Assembly (NCBI GenBank): GCA_015232935.1
Contig: JADFYT010000003.1
Span: 1-42,653, forward strand
From: Desulfamplus sp.
Lineage (GTDB): Bacteria; Desulfobacterota; Desulfobacteria; Desulfobacterales; Desulfobacteraceae
Length of the DNA: 42,653 nucleotides
Reading direction: 5' to 3'
Shown here: positions 29,210 through 38,221 of the stretch, piece by piece
Layout of the letters: every line of letters begins with the position of its first letter
Position numbering within the stretch: the stretch's first letter is position 1
The notes under the pieces: model-generated
What the model saw: only the letters and a program-made list of their open reading frames with translations
Told to the model about the DNA's origin: nothing
Databases searched by the model: none
Position numbers and translations under genes: made by a program

Positions 29210-30512
29210 TTTTTATCTTGATAGCTCGTGAAATTCTGCTTTTTATAATATTATTCAATTCTTCAGATTGATCCAAAAAGTCAATCTCCACGCCAATTAC
29301 ACCGAAATCCACTTCTTTCAGATTGTCCAACGCATCCACACTTAACCTTGCATGATCTTTTTCTGTTGTGACAATCATATCAGCACCTGAACTGTAATAT
29401 GTCTCAAGGATCATTGAAATTTCACCGTCCTTATACATGTGATGATCATTAAATTCAAGATGTGCTTTGACTGAAACACCCAAATTTTCCACAGTTTTCC
29501 TGAAAGACAGATTATCTGCAATGCCTGAAAACAGACATGCCCGCCTGCCCTTAAAGTCATCAAGAGTAATTACTGATCGAGTTCTGCTTCCAATAGAAGA
29601 GAGTTTTCTACTTTCAATAGAAGAGATTTGCTTGCTCCCTGTAACAAGATCCGACTCTTTTGTAGTTGAGTCAGCCCGAAAATGGTTGATCTTGAAGAAA
29701 AAATTGCCAAGAAAAGGACGATGAGATGTTGTAAAAAATACCTTGCCAGAATTTTTATGAATTTTTATGAATTTTTTATAATTCTCATCACCTGAATATC
29801 TGGTAAATATAATTATATCAGCTCGTTCCATAGCCCTGTCAGGATTTTCCCTAAGCCTTCCGGCAGGCAGCAGGCGACCATTTCCAAAGGGACGGGAGCA
29901 GTCCATAAGCACTATGTCCAGATCTCTTTCAAGGCGTATATGCTGAAATCCATCATCAAGAATGACTACATCAAGATTTTCAGATTGTTTATTAATAATT
30001 TGTGCGTTTGCATGAACACACTTTGATTTAATTTCAAATAGCTTGAATGCCATAGTTGCGGCTTTAAATCTGTCTTTTCCAACCACCACCGGAAAAGAGA
30101 GTCTTGATGCCATCATAAAAGGCTCATCTCCTACCGTTTCAGGATCAGACCATAACCTTTTTCCATCTCCTGCAACAACACAGCTATCCCCTTTTATAAA
30201 TCCGCCATAACCACGACTCACAACCACAGGGTTGAAGCCCATTGACTTGATCATTTCTGCCACATAAATGGCCATTGGTGTTTTGCCGCTGCCACCAGCC
30301 ACAATATTTCCGATGGAGATGACAAAACAGGGCACTTTCCTGGTTGTCATTATTTTTTTGCGATAAAGCCAGAGACGTACGGATATTGCCGCACCATAAA
30401 TGGCTGACAACACAACAAGAAAACGTTTAATAATATTAAACGGGAATGGCTGTTTAACACTGAAATCCTCATTAGACATCTGTATAAGCCGGTTTTTAAT
30501 TTGTTCGAGCAT
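29199..30512 (-). CDS. lpxK: Tetraacyldisaccharide 4'-kinase
   Basis: SIGNIVAGGSGKTPM P-loop, VVVSRGYGG, LDDGFQH. Confidence 0.94.
   Translation of the reverse strand: MLEQIKNRLIQMSNEDFSVKQPFPFNIIKRFLVVLSAIYGAAISVRLWLYRKKIMTTRKVPCFVISIGNIVAGGSGKTPMAIYVAEMIKSMGFNPVVVSRGYGGFIKGDSCVVAGDGKRLWSDPETVGDEPFMMASRLSFPVVVGKDRFKAATMAFKLFEIKSKCVHANAQIINKQSENLDVVILDDGFQHIRLERDLDIVLMDCSRPFGNGRLLPAGRLRENPDRAMERADIIIFTRYSGDENYKKFIKIHKNSGKVFFTTSHRPFLGNFFFKINHFRADSTTKESDLVTGSKQISSIESRKLSSIGSRTRSVITLDDFKGRRACLFSGIADNLSFRKTVENLGVSVKAHLEFNDHHMYKDGEISMILETYYSSGADMIVTTEKDHARLSVDALDNLKEVDFGVIGVEIDFLDQSEELNNIIKSRISRAIKIKNEK
29587..29634. repeat. 24-bp in-frame tandem repeat x2 inside lpxK
   Basis: cttccaatagaagagagttttcta / ctttcaatagaagagatttgcttg, encoding ISSIESRK LSSIGSRT. 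Confidence 0.75.
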
Positions 30513-30589
30513 TACTTTACCGTGAAAATGACTATCATTTTTATATTTGGGGGTGATTGATACATGTCAATCATGCCCGTTTAGCTTTA

Positions 30590-32110
30590 TTAGAGACCTT
30601 TTTCTGAAATAACAGACAATATCTTTTCAACCACACCTCTGCCATTCTCAATCAGTTCACCTGCATTATTGCCAGTTCTGCTAACCAGTTCCTCATCGTC
30701 AAGAAGCATGTTCAGGGTTTCAAGCAGGCCATCCCTGTCTTTCACCATAAAGGCGGCACCATTTGAAAGCAAGATATCTGCAACTTCCTTAAAATCATCC
30801 ATATAGGGGCCAAACAGGACGGGTTTTGAGAAAAATGCCGGCTCTAAAGGGTTGTGACCTCCAAAAGGAAGAAGAGAACCACCCACAAATGCAATATCGC
30901 ATATTGCATAGAGCCCTGCCAGAATACCCATACTGTCCACAACTACAACATTATTCATCGAATCACTCAGCCATTGAAAACTGTCCGGAAATCCACAAAT
31001 GCTTGCAAGCTGGCAGTTCACTCCTTTTGAAATAAACATTTTTTTTATTTTTACAGATCTTTGAGGGTCTCTTGGTACTACAATCAGTTTAAAACCATCA
31101 AATCCTGACGGTTTAATCTCATCAAATTCTGCCAGTTCAATTTCATCAAATCCAGATCTTTGCTTGAAGACGATATTTTCTTTTAATTTTTTGAAAACAG
31201 ATAAAAGAATTTCCTCTTCACCGGGATGGGTACTTCCGGCAATCAAAAACTTGCCGGAAAAATCAGCTTTAAGATTCTCAAGATTCTTAATCTGTTTTAT
31301 TTCCGGTATGGGCTGATCAAATTTCATGTTTCCTGTCACCTTGATCTTCTTCTCTGGTACGCCTATTTTCATAAATCCCGCTTTGTCATTTTCTGTTTGA
31401 ACCATGATTGTTTCAAAAAGATAAAATACAGAGGAGAACAGCCTTCCAAATAGTGCGTATCCCTCTAATGAAGATCTGGACAGCCTTCCGTTCACAAGAA
31501 AAACCGGGATCTTTTTTTTATGCATATGCCATAGAAAACAAGGCCACAAATCACTCTCCACAATAATAACCAGATCAGGATCTATTCTTGAAGATATGCT
31601 TGCAACTGAAAAAAGAATATCAAAAGGGAAGTATCCGATTTCAATGGGTTGCGACTGAATGGGTTGTGAAGCAGATTTGGTAAAAAGTTTCTGTGCCATA
31701 TTAAAACCGGTTCGAGTAGAAGCGGTCATGATTAATTCGTAATATGGTTGGCTGCCTGAATCAGTGTCTTGCCCTGAATCCGTGCCTTGTTCTGAACCTG
31801 CTTGTTGCTTTGGAGATGTCTGTTGTTTTGGAGATGTTTGTTGGCCTGATATCATTGATTCAAGTTTATTTTGAATGGAATTGACAAGAGGAAGTGCGGA
31901 TTTTACCTCGCCTACGGAAAGGGCATGTATCCATATACGCTTTGTTCCCGGGGCTTTGTTTGAAATAGAACTAATCAGACCAAGGCGTTGAAGCATGTTT
32001 GATCGTCTCTTTTCTGAAAACAAAAAGACAAAAGGAAGAAATGGAAGCAGAATTAAAAAAACACTTAGAATAATTGTATTATATAAAAAAATAATTGTTG
32101 AGAAAATCAT
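30590..32110 (-). CDS. waaA: 3-deoxy-D-manno-octulosonic acid transferase (Kdo transferase) with low-complexity insertions
   Basis: RIWIHALSVGEVKSALPLV, MTASTRTGFNMA, NGRLSRSS, LIAGSTHPGEEE, GSLLPFGGHNPLEPA. Confidence 0.93.
   Translation of the reverse strand: MIFSTIIFLYNTIILSVFLILLPFLPFVFLFSEKRRSNMLQRLGLISSISNKAPGTKRIWIHALSVGEVKSALPLVNSIQNKLESMISGQQTSPKQQTSPKQQAGSEQGTDSGQDTDSGSQPYYELIMTASTRTGFNMAQKLFTKSASQPIQSQPIEIGYFPFDILFSVASISSRIDPDLVIIVESDLWPCFLWHMHKKKIPVFLVNGRLSRSSLEGYALFGRLFSSVFYLFETIMVQTENDKAGFMKIGVPEKKIKVTGNMKFDQPIPEIKQIKNLENLKADFSGKFLIAGSTHPGEEEILLSVFKKLKENIVFKQRSGFDEIELAEFDEIKPSGFDGFKLIVVPRDPQRSVKIKKMFISKGVNCQLASICGFPDSFQWLSDSMNNVVVVDSMGILAGLYAICDIAFVGGSLLPFGGHNPLEPAFFSKPVLFGPYMDDFKEVADILLSNGAAFMVKDRDGLLETLNMLLDDEELVSRTGNNAGELIENGRGVVEKILSVISEKGL
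31097..31158. repeat. 24-bp in-frame tandem repeat x2.5 inside waaA
   Basis: atcaaatcctgacggtttaatctc / atcaaattctgccagttcaatttc / atcaaatccag..., encoding SGFDEIEL AEFDEIKP SGFDGFKL. Confidence 0.8.
31756..31845. repeat. 18-bp in-frame minisatellite x5 inside waaA
   Basis: Five 18-bp units in two subtypes (ctgaatcagtgtcttgcc; ttggagatgtctgttgtt) encoding GQQTSP KQQTSP KQQAGS EQGTDS GQDTDS. Confidence 0.85.
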
Positions 32111-32158
32111 CGTTGAGAAATTTTAGTCCAGCTATAAATAAACCTCCTGCAGAAGCAA

Positions 32159-32204
32159 CTGTTTATCCAGTAACATAAATGCTGTTTATCCAGCAACATA
32201 AATG
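32159..32204. repeat. 23-bp tandem repeat x2 in waaA-lptG intergenic region
   Basis: ctgtttatccagtaacataaatg / ctgtttatccagcaacataaatg, 22/23 identical. Confidence 0.9.
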
Positions 32205-32244
32205 GTCAAAAATAGAGTTCGGCAGAAAGTACAATTCTTTAATA

Positions 32245-33387
32245 TTATTCAGTATTTAAAAGGTAGATAATGGCAATGCACAAAAATATGAAATTGGTAG
32301 CCCAGGCACTTATAAAGGGAGGCAACATTCTGGCATAACCAAGAGATGTGGAAAATCCGTGAACGATCCAGTAGAAAAAAGAGGCTCCGATACCGATACC
32401 TATACCAGCAGCAAGATTCTCTTTCACAAACCTTCTCATGCCTGCTGCTGCTCCAATAATTGCCATAATTACACATATAAAAGGAAAGGCACTCTTGGCG
32501 AAAAGATCCACTTTGTATGTGGTGGGATCATACCCCTCATTATGGATCTTTTGAATATGAGCCGCAAGTTCCCTGAAATCCATCTCGTCTGATTTTTTTA
32601 CAACAGCCTTTAAATCTTCGGGCTTCAATTCCAGATCAATCTCTTTTTGATCATATTCCTTGATGACAAAATCTTCTGTTTTTTCGTCAAAAGTCTGTTC
32701 TACAACTCCTGACAATATCCATTTAACTCTTTTGGGATCACTCTTTATTTCAGGATTTTCATTATCCTCAGTTTTGTAATCAGATCTGTCATTATCCTTT
32801 AATTTACCATTCTCGGCATCCAGTCTTCTTGAAATTCTGAACTTATTATCAAGAAACGTGATTGTAATACCTGAAATGGTTTTATCTGTGGAATTAAAAT
32901 ATTTAAAGTGCGAGATGCTGTCCTCACCTTTTATCCAGATATTTTCACGCACTGCATGAATATTTCTGTTTTTCTTGATTACAGAGTATTTAATGTGGTT
33001 TGCTTTCGACATTGTTAATGGCACTATTGTCTCACCAAGAAAAAGCATCATAAAAGCAAGGCATATGCCGGTAACAACAGCAGGCGTAACTATATACCAG
33101 ATACTTATGCCACCGCTTTTTATGGCAAGAAGCTCATTGTTTCGGTTCATCAACCCAAAAACAGTTACAACGGCAAGGACGGTACCCGCGGGGGTAAGCT
33201 GTACAAACATAAACGGAGTCTTTAGAAGGACATAACCAAAAGCATTGACAAGAGTAATTCCTGATTTGAAGAACTTGTCCATATTCGTAAGATAGTCAAC
33301 AGCAACAAAAATAGATAATACAATGGTCTGGATAATTAAAAAAAACCTGAAAAACTCTTTGATCCAGTATTGAGTGAGAATTGACAT
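32245..33387 (-). CDS. lptG: LPS export ABC transporter permease LptG
   Basis: YjgP/YjgQ family; TPAGTVLAVVTVFGLMNRNNELLAIKSGGISIW; start reassigned to 33387. Confidence 0.9.
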   Translation of the reverse strand: MSILTQYWIKEFFRFFLIIQTIVLSIFVAVDYLTNMDKFFKSGITLVNAFGYVLLKTPFMFVQLTPAGTVLAVVTVFGLMNRNNELLAIKSGGISIWYIVTPAVVTGICLAFMMLFLGETIVPLTMSKANHIKYSVIKKNRNIHAVRENIWIKGEDSISHFKYFNSTDKTISGITITFLDNKFRISRRLDAENGKLKDNDRSDYKTEDNENPEIKSDPKRVKWILSGVVEQTFDEKTEDFVIKEYDQKEIDLELKPEDLKAVVKKSDEMDFRELAAHIQKIHNEGYDPTTYKVDLFAKSAFPFICVIMAIIGAAAGMRRFVKENLAAGIGIGIGASFFYWIVHGFSTSLGYARMLPPFISAWATNFIFLCIAIIYLLNTE

Positions 33388-33391
33388 GATA

Positions 33392-34591
33392 TCAGCGGCT
33401 TTTGGTTTCAGGAGAGTTGTTTTTGATCCTGAAAACAAGGTTCCTTGTTTTTGTGATTAGAATCAAAACAGAATCAGGAACCAACGGTTGCTCTTTTACC
33501 ACCCTTGAAAACATATATATCGCGGCTCCTCCCATTATTATATCAGGCAGCCACATTCCTATTGCAGGTGGATAATGGCCTGTAGTGCCAACAGACCACC
33601 CTGCCGCAAGAAGCAGGTAATAAAACAAAAAAAAACTCAAGGCAATGCCAAATCCTGACGAACGCCTTGAAGAGACTGACCTTACCCCAAGAGGAACAGA
33701 AAGCAGCCCCAGTGAAATGCATGCAAACGGAATCGCGAATTTTTCGTGAAGCTCCATGCTGGCAGATTTAACAACTTTTGGATCTCCATCCCATTTGTTT
33801 ATAAAATCCAGAAGTTCATTCAGGTACATCTCGTCAAAATCCTTTTCTTGCATACCTGTTTCTGATGTGGACAATCCAGTGTCAAAATTAATGTCATAGG
33901 TGTCAAAATTCACTGCATTGACAGATCGTCCTGCTATGTCAACCTGATTTATTATACCTTGAGCGAGACGAAGAGTATGGTTATCTCCCGAAGCATGTGA
34001 AACAAGAATTCCTTTTGAGGCGACCGTAATGTTAACGATTTGCGGATTGCGGCTATCTTCTATGAAGATATCTGAAAACTCGGATGTTTTTAAATCTATA
34101 GAAGTTATATAGATCATCACATTGTCAAAGGTATTGTTGAACTGCCGCTCCTTTAAGGCAACATTAATAGTTGCCCTGGCAAGTTCAACTCCTTTTGTAG
34201 AAAAGGAAAATCTTCCCCATGGCACACCCCAAAGAGTAATCCACAAAGAGATAATCATCCCGAGAATACAAAAGAGAATAACAGGCGGAATAAGCCGGTA
34301 AATACTTATACCGCTCCCTTTTAGTGCTATAATTTCATTATCATTTGACATTCTCATGACTGTCAGAAGGACGGAAATCATGACTGACATGGGAAGGGTA
34401 AACTCCATAAAACGGGGAACTGAATACAGAATCAACATAAATACAGAGGAGAGTCCGGCATTATAGTTGACAACCATATTTGTAATCTCGGGAATTCTTG
34501 TCATCAGAAACATGAAGGTCAAAAATGCAAGGCAAATAGCAAAAGGGAAGAGCAGCTCCCTGAAAATATATCTGTTTAATATGGTATTCAT
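33392..34591 (-). CDS. lptF: LPS export ABC transporter permease LptF
   Basis: YjgP/YjgQ family; MNTILNRYIFRELLFPF, LPMSVMISVLLTVMRMSNDNEIIALKGSGISIYRL. Confidence 0.9.
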   Translation of the reverse strand: MNTILNRYIFRELLFPFAICLAFLTFMFLMTRIPEITNMVVNYNAGLSSVFMLILYSVPRFMEFTLPMSVMISVLLTVMRMSNDNEIIALKGSGISIYRLIPPVILFCILGMIISLWITLWGVPWGRFSFSTKGVELARATINVALKERQFNNTFDNVMIYITSIDLKTSEFSDIFIEDSRNPQIVNITVASKGILVSHASGDNHTLRLAQGIINQVDIAGRSVNAVNFDTYDINFDTGLSTSETGMQEKDFDEMYLNELLDFINKWDGDPKVVKSASMELHEKFAIPFACISLGLLSVPLGVRSVSSRRSSGFGIALSFFLFYYLLLAAGWSVGTTGHYPPAIGMWLPDIIMGGAAIYMFSRVVKEQPLVPDSVLILITKTRNLVFRIKNNSPETKSR

Positions 34592-36066
34592 ACTTTTTTG
34601 GACAATCTTGACTTGTCTGTTTTAGACAATATGGTTTTATCCTCTCGATATGCCGCAAGTTTGGCAATATCAATGTCCCCAAGGGTAATTTTCAAACCCT
34701 CTTTTTTGTTCAAGGCAAGTTTAAACCAGTTTTCCAGCTCTTTTGACAGGATCTCCTCTCCAACCTGTTTTGTACCGTTTTTGCCTGCAACGTTGTTGTC
34801 CATATAGCCGGAATTGATAAATGTCCATATCCCGTCCTTTTTTGATATGACGCCAGTATGCCCTCTGGTACGGGTAGAGAAAGAGAGTATCTGCCCCTCT
34901 TTCAAGACTTTTTCCATCTCTTTCATTACATTTTCAGCCTGAGAAAGTGGATTCTTGACTCTCAAGAGAGTTTTGTTATAGACACTGTAACCGGTTGCTT
35001 CAAGAAGACCTTCACCAGTCAGATAATGATTTCTTGACAACCCTTTATCAATGGCTTTAGATACAAGATGCCTTCCAAGTCCACCTTGTCCCCTGTACTT
35101 TACCCCCATATTTGTCAAACCACCAACTACAAGCTCATAACAGTCCATTTTGCTGTAATCCTTTCCCATGAATTCCCGGACAGCCTCATTAAGGGCAGGT
35201 TCAGATTTTCCTGAAGATTTACGGGATGCAGCAGAGGATTGAGAAAAATCCTGTTCAGCATTATAAATATCTGGTTTGTATATTTTTCTGGAAAGGGCAG
35301 TTGTGCCAATGTCGGGATGATTGGCAATGGAGTCAGAATGACTGGCAACAGAAACGGCGGAAATGCCGCCAGAACCTGTACTGACAAAGCTGGCAGGACT
35401 CCCAAATTGAAGCTCAGGAGCATTAGATCTACGACTTGCAGAATCCTTATTCTGGAAAGATTTTGAGAGTATTTCAGATTCTGGTTTTGAGAATGTTTCA
35501 GATTTAGAATTACCAGTAGGCTCGGGTGAACCTTCAGAGCCTTTAGTACTACCTAAAGGGGTGCCAGTAATATTACCGGAAGAAATTCCAGATATTGTCC
35601 TCTTTTCTATATAATGGTCTTTGCCCCAGACAATTTCAGAAGTTTCCCTGTCTAAATAGATATCTGTACCAGCCGGAATCCGCTTGAAATGTTTGGAGGA
35701 GTTCACATCTTTCTCAAGCATTTCCCAGCAATCTTTTTTATATCGCGTAGAATAAAGAAGCTCTGAAACTGTAGGGGTATCACCTGAAATTGTGCCGAGA
35801 TGAATCTTTTGCGACTCATCATTTGCATTCCGAGGATTATTATCTGAATTCTGGTTCCGGCTGTTTGTACCCTGTAAAGAGAACAACGATGAACCATCAG
35901 GTTCAAAACCACTTCTTTGCACACCAACCATGCTTTGCAAAGCACTATTGCTGCTTTGTGAACTCTCCTTCATTATTGATTTGAAGCTTTTCTGCCCGGA
36001 AACAGACTTGTTATCAAAAGATGACGTTGGAGCATAAGTTCGTTTATCAAATGAATCTACCAGCAT
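34588..36066 (-). CDS. Hypothetical protein with long disordered N-terminus and C-terminal NlpC/P60-like (cysteine hydrolase-like) domain
   Basis: KMDCYELVVGGLTNMGVKYRGQGGLG ... RGHTGVISKKDGIWTFINSG Cys/His/Asn spacing; 4-bp overlap with lptF. Confidence 0.55.
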   Translation of the reverse strand: MLVDSFDKRTYAPTSSFDNKSVSGQKSFKSIMKESSQSSNSALQSMVGVQRSGFEPDGSSLFSLQGTNSRNQNSDNNPRNANDESQKIHLGTISGDTPTVSELLYSTRYKKDCWEMLEKDVNSSKHFKRIPAGTDIYLDRETSEIVWGKDHYIEKRTISGISSGNITGTPLGSTKGSEGSPEPTGNSKSETFSKPESEILSKSFQNKDSASRRSNAPELQFGSPASFVSTGSGGISAVSVASHSDSIANHPDIGTTALSRKIYKPDIYNAEQDFSQSSAASRKSSGKSEPALNEAVREFMGKDYSKMDCYELVVGGLTNMGVKYRGQGGLGRHLVSKAIDKGLSRNHYLTGEGLLEATGYSVYNKTLLRVKNPLSQAENVMKEMEKVLKEGQILSFSTRTRGHTGVISKKDGIWTFINSGYMDNNVAGKNGTKQVGEEILSKELENWFKLALNKKEGLKITLGDIDIAKLAAYREDKTILSKTDKSRLSKKV

Positions 36067-36163
36067 GTTTACCTCCATTTTGCACGGATATTGATTCAGT
36101 AATGGTATTCCTTAAATATGCTTTCAATCCTGAATCAACAAACAAGCAAAAAACACGCCATCT

Positions 36164-37102
36164 TTATTTTGCTCCGGCAGCTATAGCAAAGCTCGTATCA
36201 ACAAACTTTTCAAGATCAATAAGAGTGGTCATTATTTTCATCTTGTCCATCATATATTTTTGAATAGTAGCAAGATCCTCAAGAACAGGAAAAAGCTCGC
36301 TTGTTGTTATGCGATCAGGCGGATAAGTTAAAACCCTTCTTACAACCTCTACATCCTGGGACAAAAACTTGCTGCCAATCACAGCCGCGGGGTCTGGCTG
36401 GGCATCAATTGCCTTTCCGGATTTCACAAAACTTGTTGTCAACTCCTGTACCGCATCAGGATATTTTGCAATAATTTCATCTCTCATCACAAAAACACAG
36501 CATGGATGGCCTGGCCACAGATCCTTGGAAAGATAAAACTCTTCGCCAAGTCCGGAAGCAATAACCTGGGAACCAATGGGTTCTGCAACAATAAATCCGC
36601 CTATTTCACCATCTTCATCATACTGGAGTGCTTCTGGCATCTGAAACGGTGCCACAACTTCAAGAGTAACATCAATATTAGGCTCAACAGATCTTCCTGG
36701 TTTCAACCCTTTTTCTGAAAGCAATTTGTGAAAAAGCATATTATGGATTGACAACTGATATGGAATCAAAACAGTCTTGCCCGCAAAGTCTTCAATTTTT
36801 TCAATATGAGCCCTTTTATTTTTTACAAGGATACTCCCATTTCTATGGGTTAGCAGGAGAAGCTTGATAGCAACCCCTGATTTAAAAAGATCCATTGCTG
36901 TGGGGGCAAGGATAAAGGCACCGTCAAGGGACTTTACAGACAAAGAGTCAGCAACTTCATTCCACCCGTTTTTTAAAACAGTCTGAAGAGTACAATGTTC
37001 AAATTTTTCCGCCCCTTTTTTAAGTTTTAAATCAGTAACTCCCAGAATCAGATGATCGGTAATAGATAGATGACCAATCTTTAATGTTGGTTTTTCCGCC
37101 AT
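36164..37102 (-). CDS. ABC-type nitrate/sulfonate/NMT1-like substrate-binding protein lacking a signal peptide
   Basis: KIGHLSITDHLILGV...LDGAFILAPTAMDLFKSGV...GFIVAEPIGSQVIASG...HPCCVFVMRDEII CmpA/NrtA-like pattern; starts MAEKPTLKIGHL. Confidence 0.75.
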   Translation of the reverse strand: MAEKPTLKIGHLSITDHLILGVTDLKLKKGAEKFEHCTLQTVLKNGWNEVADSLSVKSLDGAFILAPTAMDLFKSGVAIKLLLLTHRNGSILVKNKRAHIEKIEDFAGKTVLIPYQLSIHNMLFHKLLSEKGLKPGRSVEPNIDVTLEVVAPFQMPEALQYDEDGEIGGFIVAEPIGSQVIASGLGEEFYLSKDLWPGHPCCVFVMRDEIIAKYPDAVQELTTSFVKSGKAIDAQPDPAAVIGSKFLSQDVEVVRRVLTYPPDRITTSELFPVLEDLATIQKYMMDKMKIMTTLIDLEKFVDTSFAIAAGAK

Positions 37103-37300
37103 TATATTCTCCTTGTTTCATGCAGTTAATTTGCAGACATTTGCGGACACTTTTTTATGCAATCAATCTGTTGACAATTTCAAAACATCTGACTTTTTTA
37201 TGAAAGTCCTTTCAAGTATCTGTAATTCTCGAGGCTCTCATTTTTAGTCGTGGCAAACCTGTCTGCCGTTTATGTTTATAAGATATGCCACTTTACCATG

Positions 37301-38218
37301 TCAACAAGAATAACCCTTGACACCCATTGAGACCACATATTCCGCGAACAGCAAATCCTCTTTTGTGGTAATTTTGATGTTCCTTGCCAGGCCGGACGTC
37401 ATAAATACCCTTGCACCGGTTTTTTCAACAAGAGAAGCATCATCAGTAGCCGATATACCCGAAATCAGGGCTTGTTCATGAGCCTTGATTACAAGATCAA
37501 GATCAAATGCCTGAGGAGTCTGCACCTGATATAGATTTTCTCTGTCCACAACCTCAGAGACAAAACCGTCAGAGTCTTTTCGTTTAAGCGTGTCTGCCAC
37601 GGGTACTGCCGGTATGCATGCCCCATGTTCAAGTACACCTGCAATGCAACGGGATATCAAACCATGGTCAACAAAGGGACGCACACCATCATGTATAAGG
37701 ACTATCTTTAATTTTTTTTTGTTTGCTGCATATTTATTTGCTGCATATGGGATTGAACTCTTGTTCGCTGCATATGAAATCGAATTCTTGTTTGTTGTAT
37801 ATGAAACTGAACTATCATCAATAGTACTATGGCCACAGGAGGATTGAGTTGTTTTTTTTTGATGACAGGAGTCATTTATATTTCCAACTGGAGTTTTTGA
37901 ACAAGAGAGTTCCTTTACCTTTTCAAGACCATTCATGACAGAGTGTTGCCGCTCTGATCCGCCTGATACCATGCATACTTTTCCATTAAGGCTATGTGAT
38001 GAAACTATATTGTCAAAACAATACTGCATGTCATCTTTGGGTATGACAAGAACAATCTTGCCAATCGATTCAAAACTGCTGAAGATATCAAGTGTGCGGG
38101 CAAGAACAGGAATCCCTGAAATTTTAATATACTGCTTGCGTATCTCGGACCCCATTCTAAGTCCCTTGCCACCGGCCACAATCACAGCGTATATTTCACA
38201 GTCTTTCATGTGTTTCAT
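37301..38218 (-). CDS. ispD: 2-C-methyl-D-erythritol 4-phosphate cytidylyltransferase with about 65-aa repeat-bearing insertion
   Basis: AVIVAGGKGLRMGSEIRKQYIKISGIPVLARTLDIF, HDGVRPFV, PVADTLK, QTPQAF, TDDASLVEKTGARV. Confidence 0.93.
   Translation of the reverse strand: MKHMKDCEIYAVIVAGGKGLRMGSEIRKQYIKISGIPVLARTLDIFSSFESIGKIVLVIPKDDMQYCFDNIVSSHSLNGKVCMVSGGSERQHSVMNGLEKVKELSCSKTPVGNINDSCHQKKTTQSSCGHSTIDDSSVSYTTNKNSISYAANKSSIPYAANKYAANKKKLKIVLIHDGVRPFVDHGLISRCIAGVLEHGACIPAVPVADTLKRKDSDGFVSEVVDRENLYQVQTPQAFDLDLVIKAHEQALISGISATDDASLVEKTGARVFMTSGLARNIKITTKEDLLFAEYVVSMGVKGYSC
37722..37817. repeat. 27-bp in-frame minisatellite x3 plus a 15-bp truncated unit inside ispD
   Basis: tttgctgcatatggg attgaactcttg / ttcgctgcatatgaaatcgaattcttg / tttgttgtatatgaaactgaactatca; encodes YTTNKNSIS YAANKSSIP YAANK YAANK. 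Confidence 0.88.
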
Positions 38219-38221
38219 GGG

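Noticed and set aside
29587-37817. CRISPR-like interpretation of the repeats in lpxK/waaA/ispD
   Set aside because: Repeats are directly tandem with no unique spacers, are in frame, and no cas genes are present.
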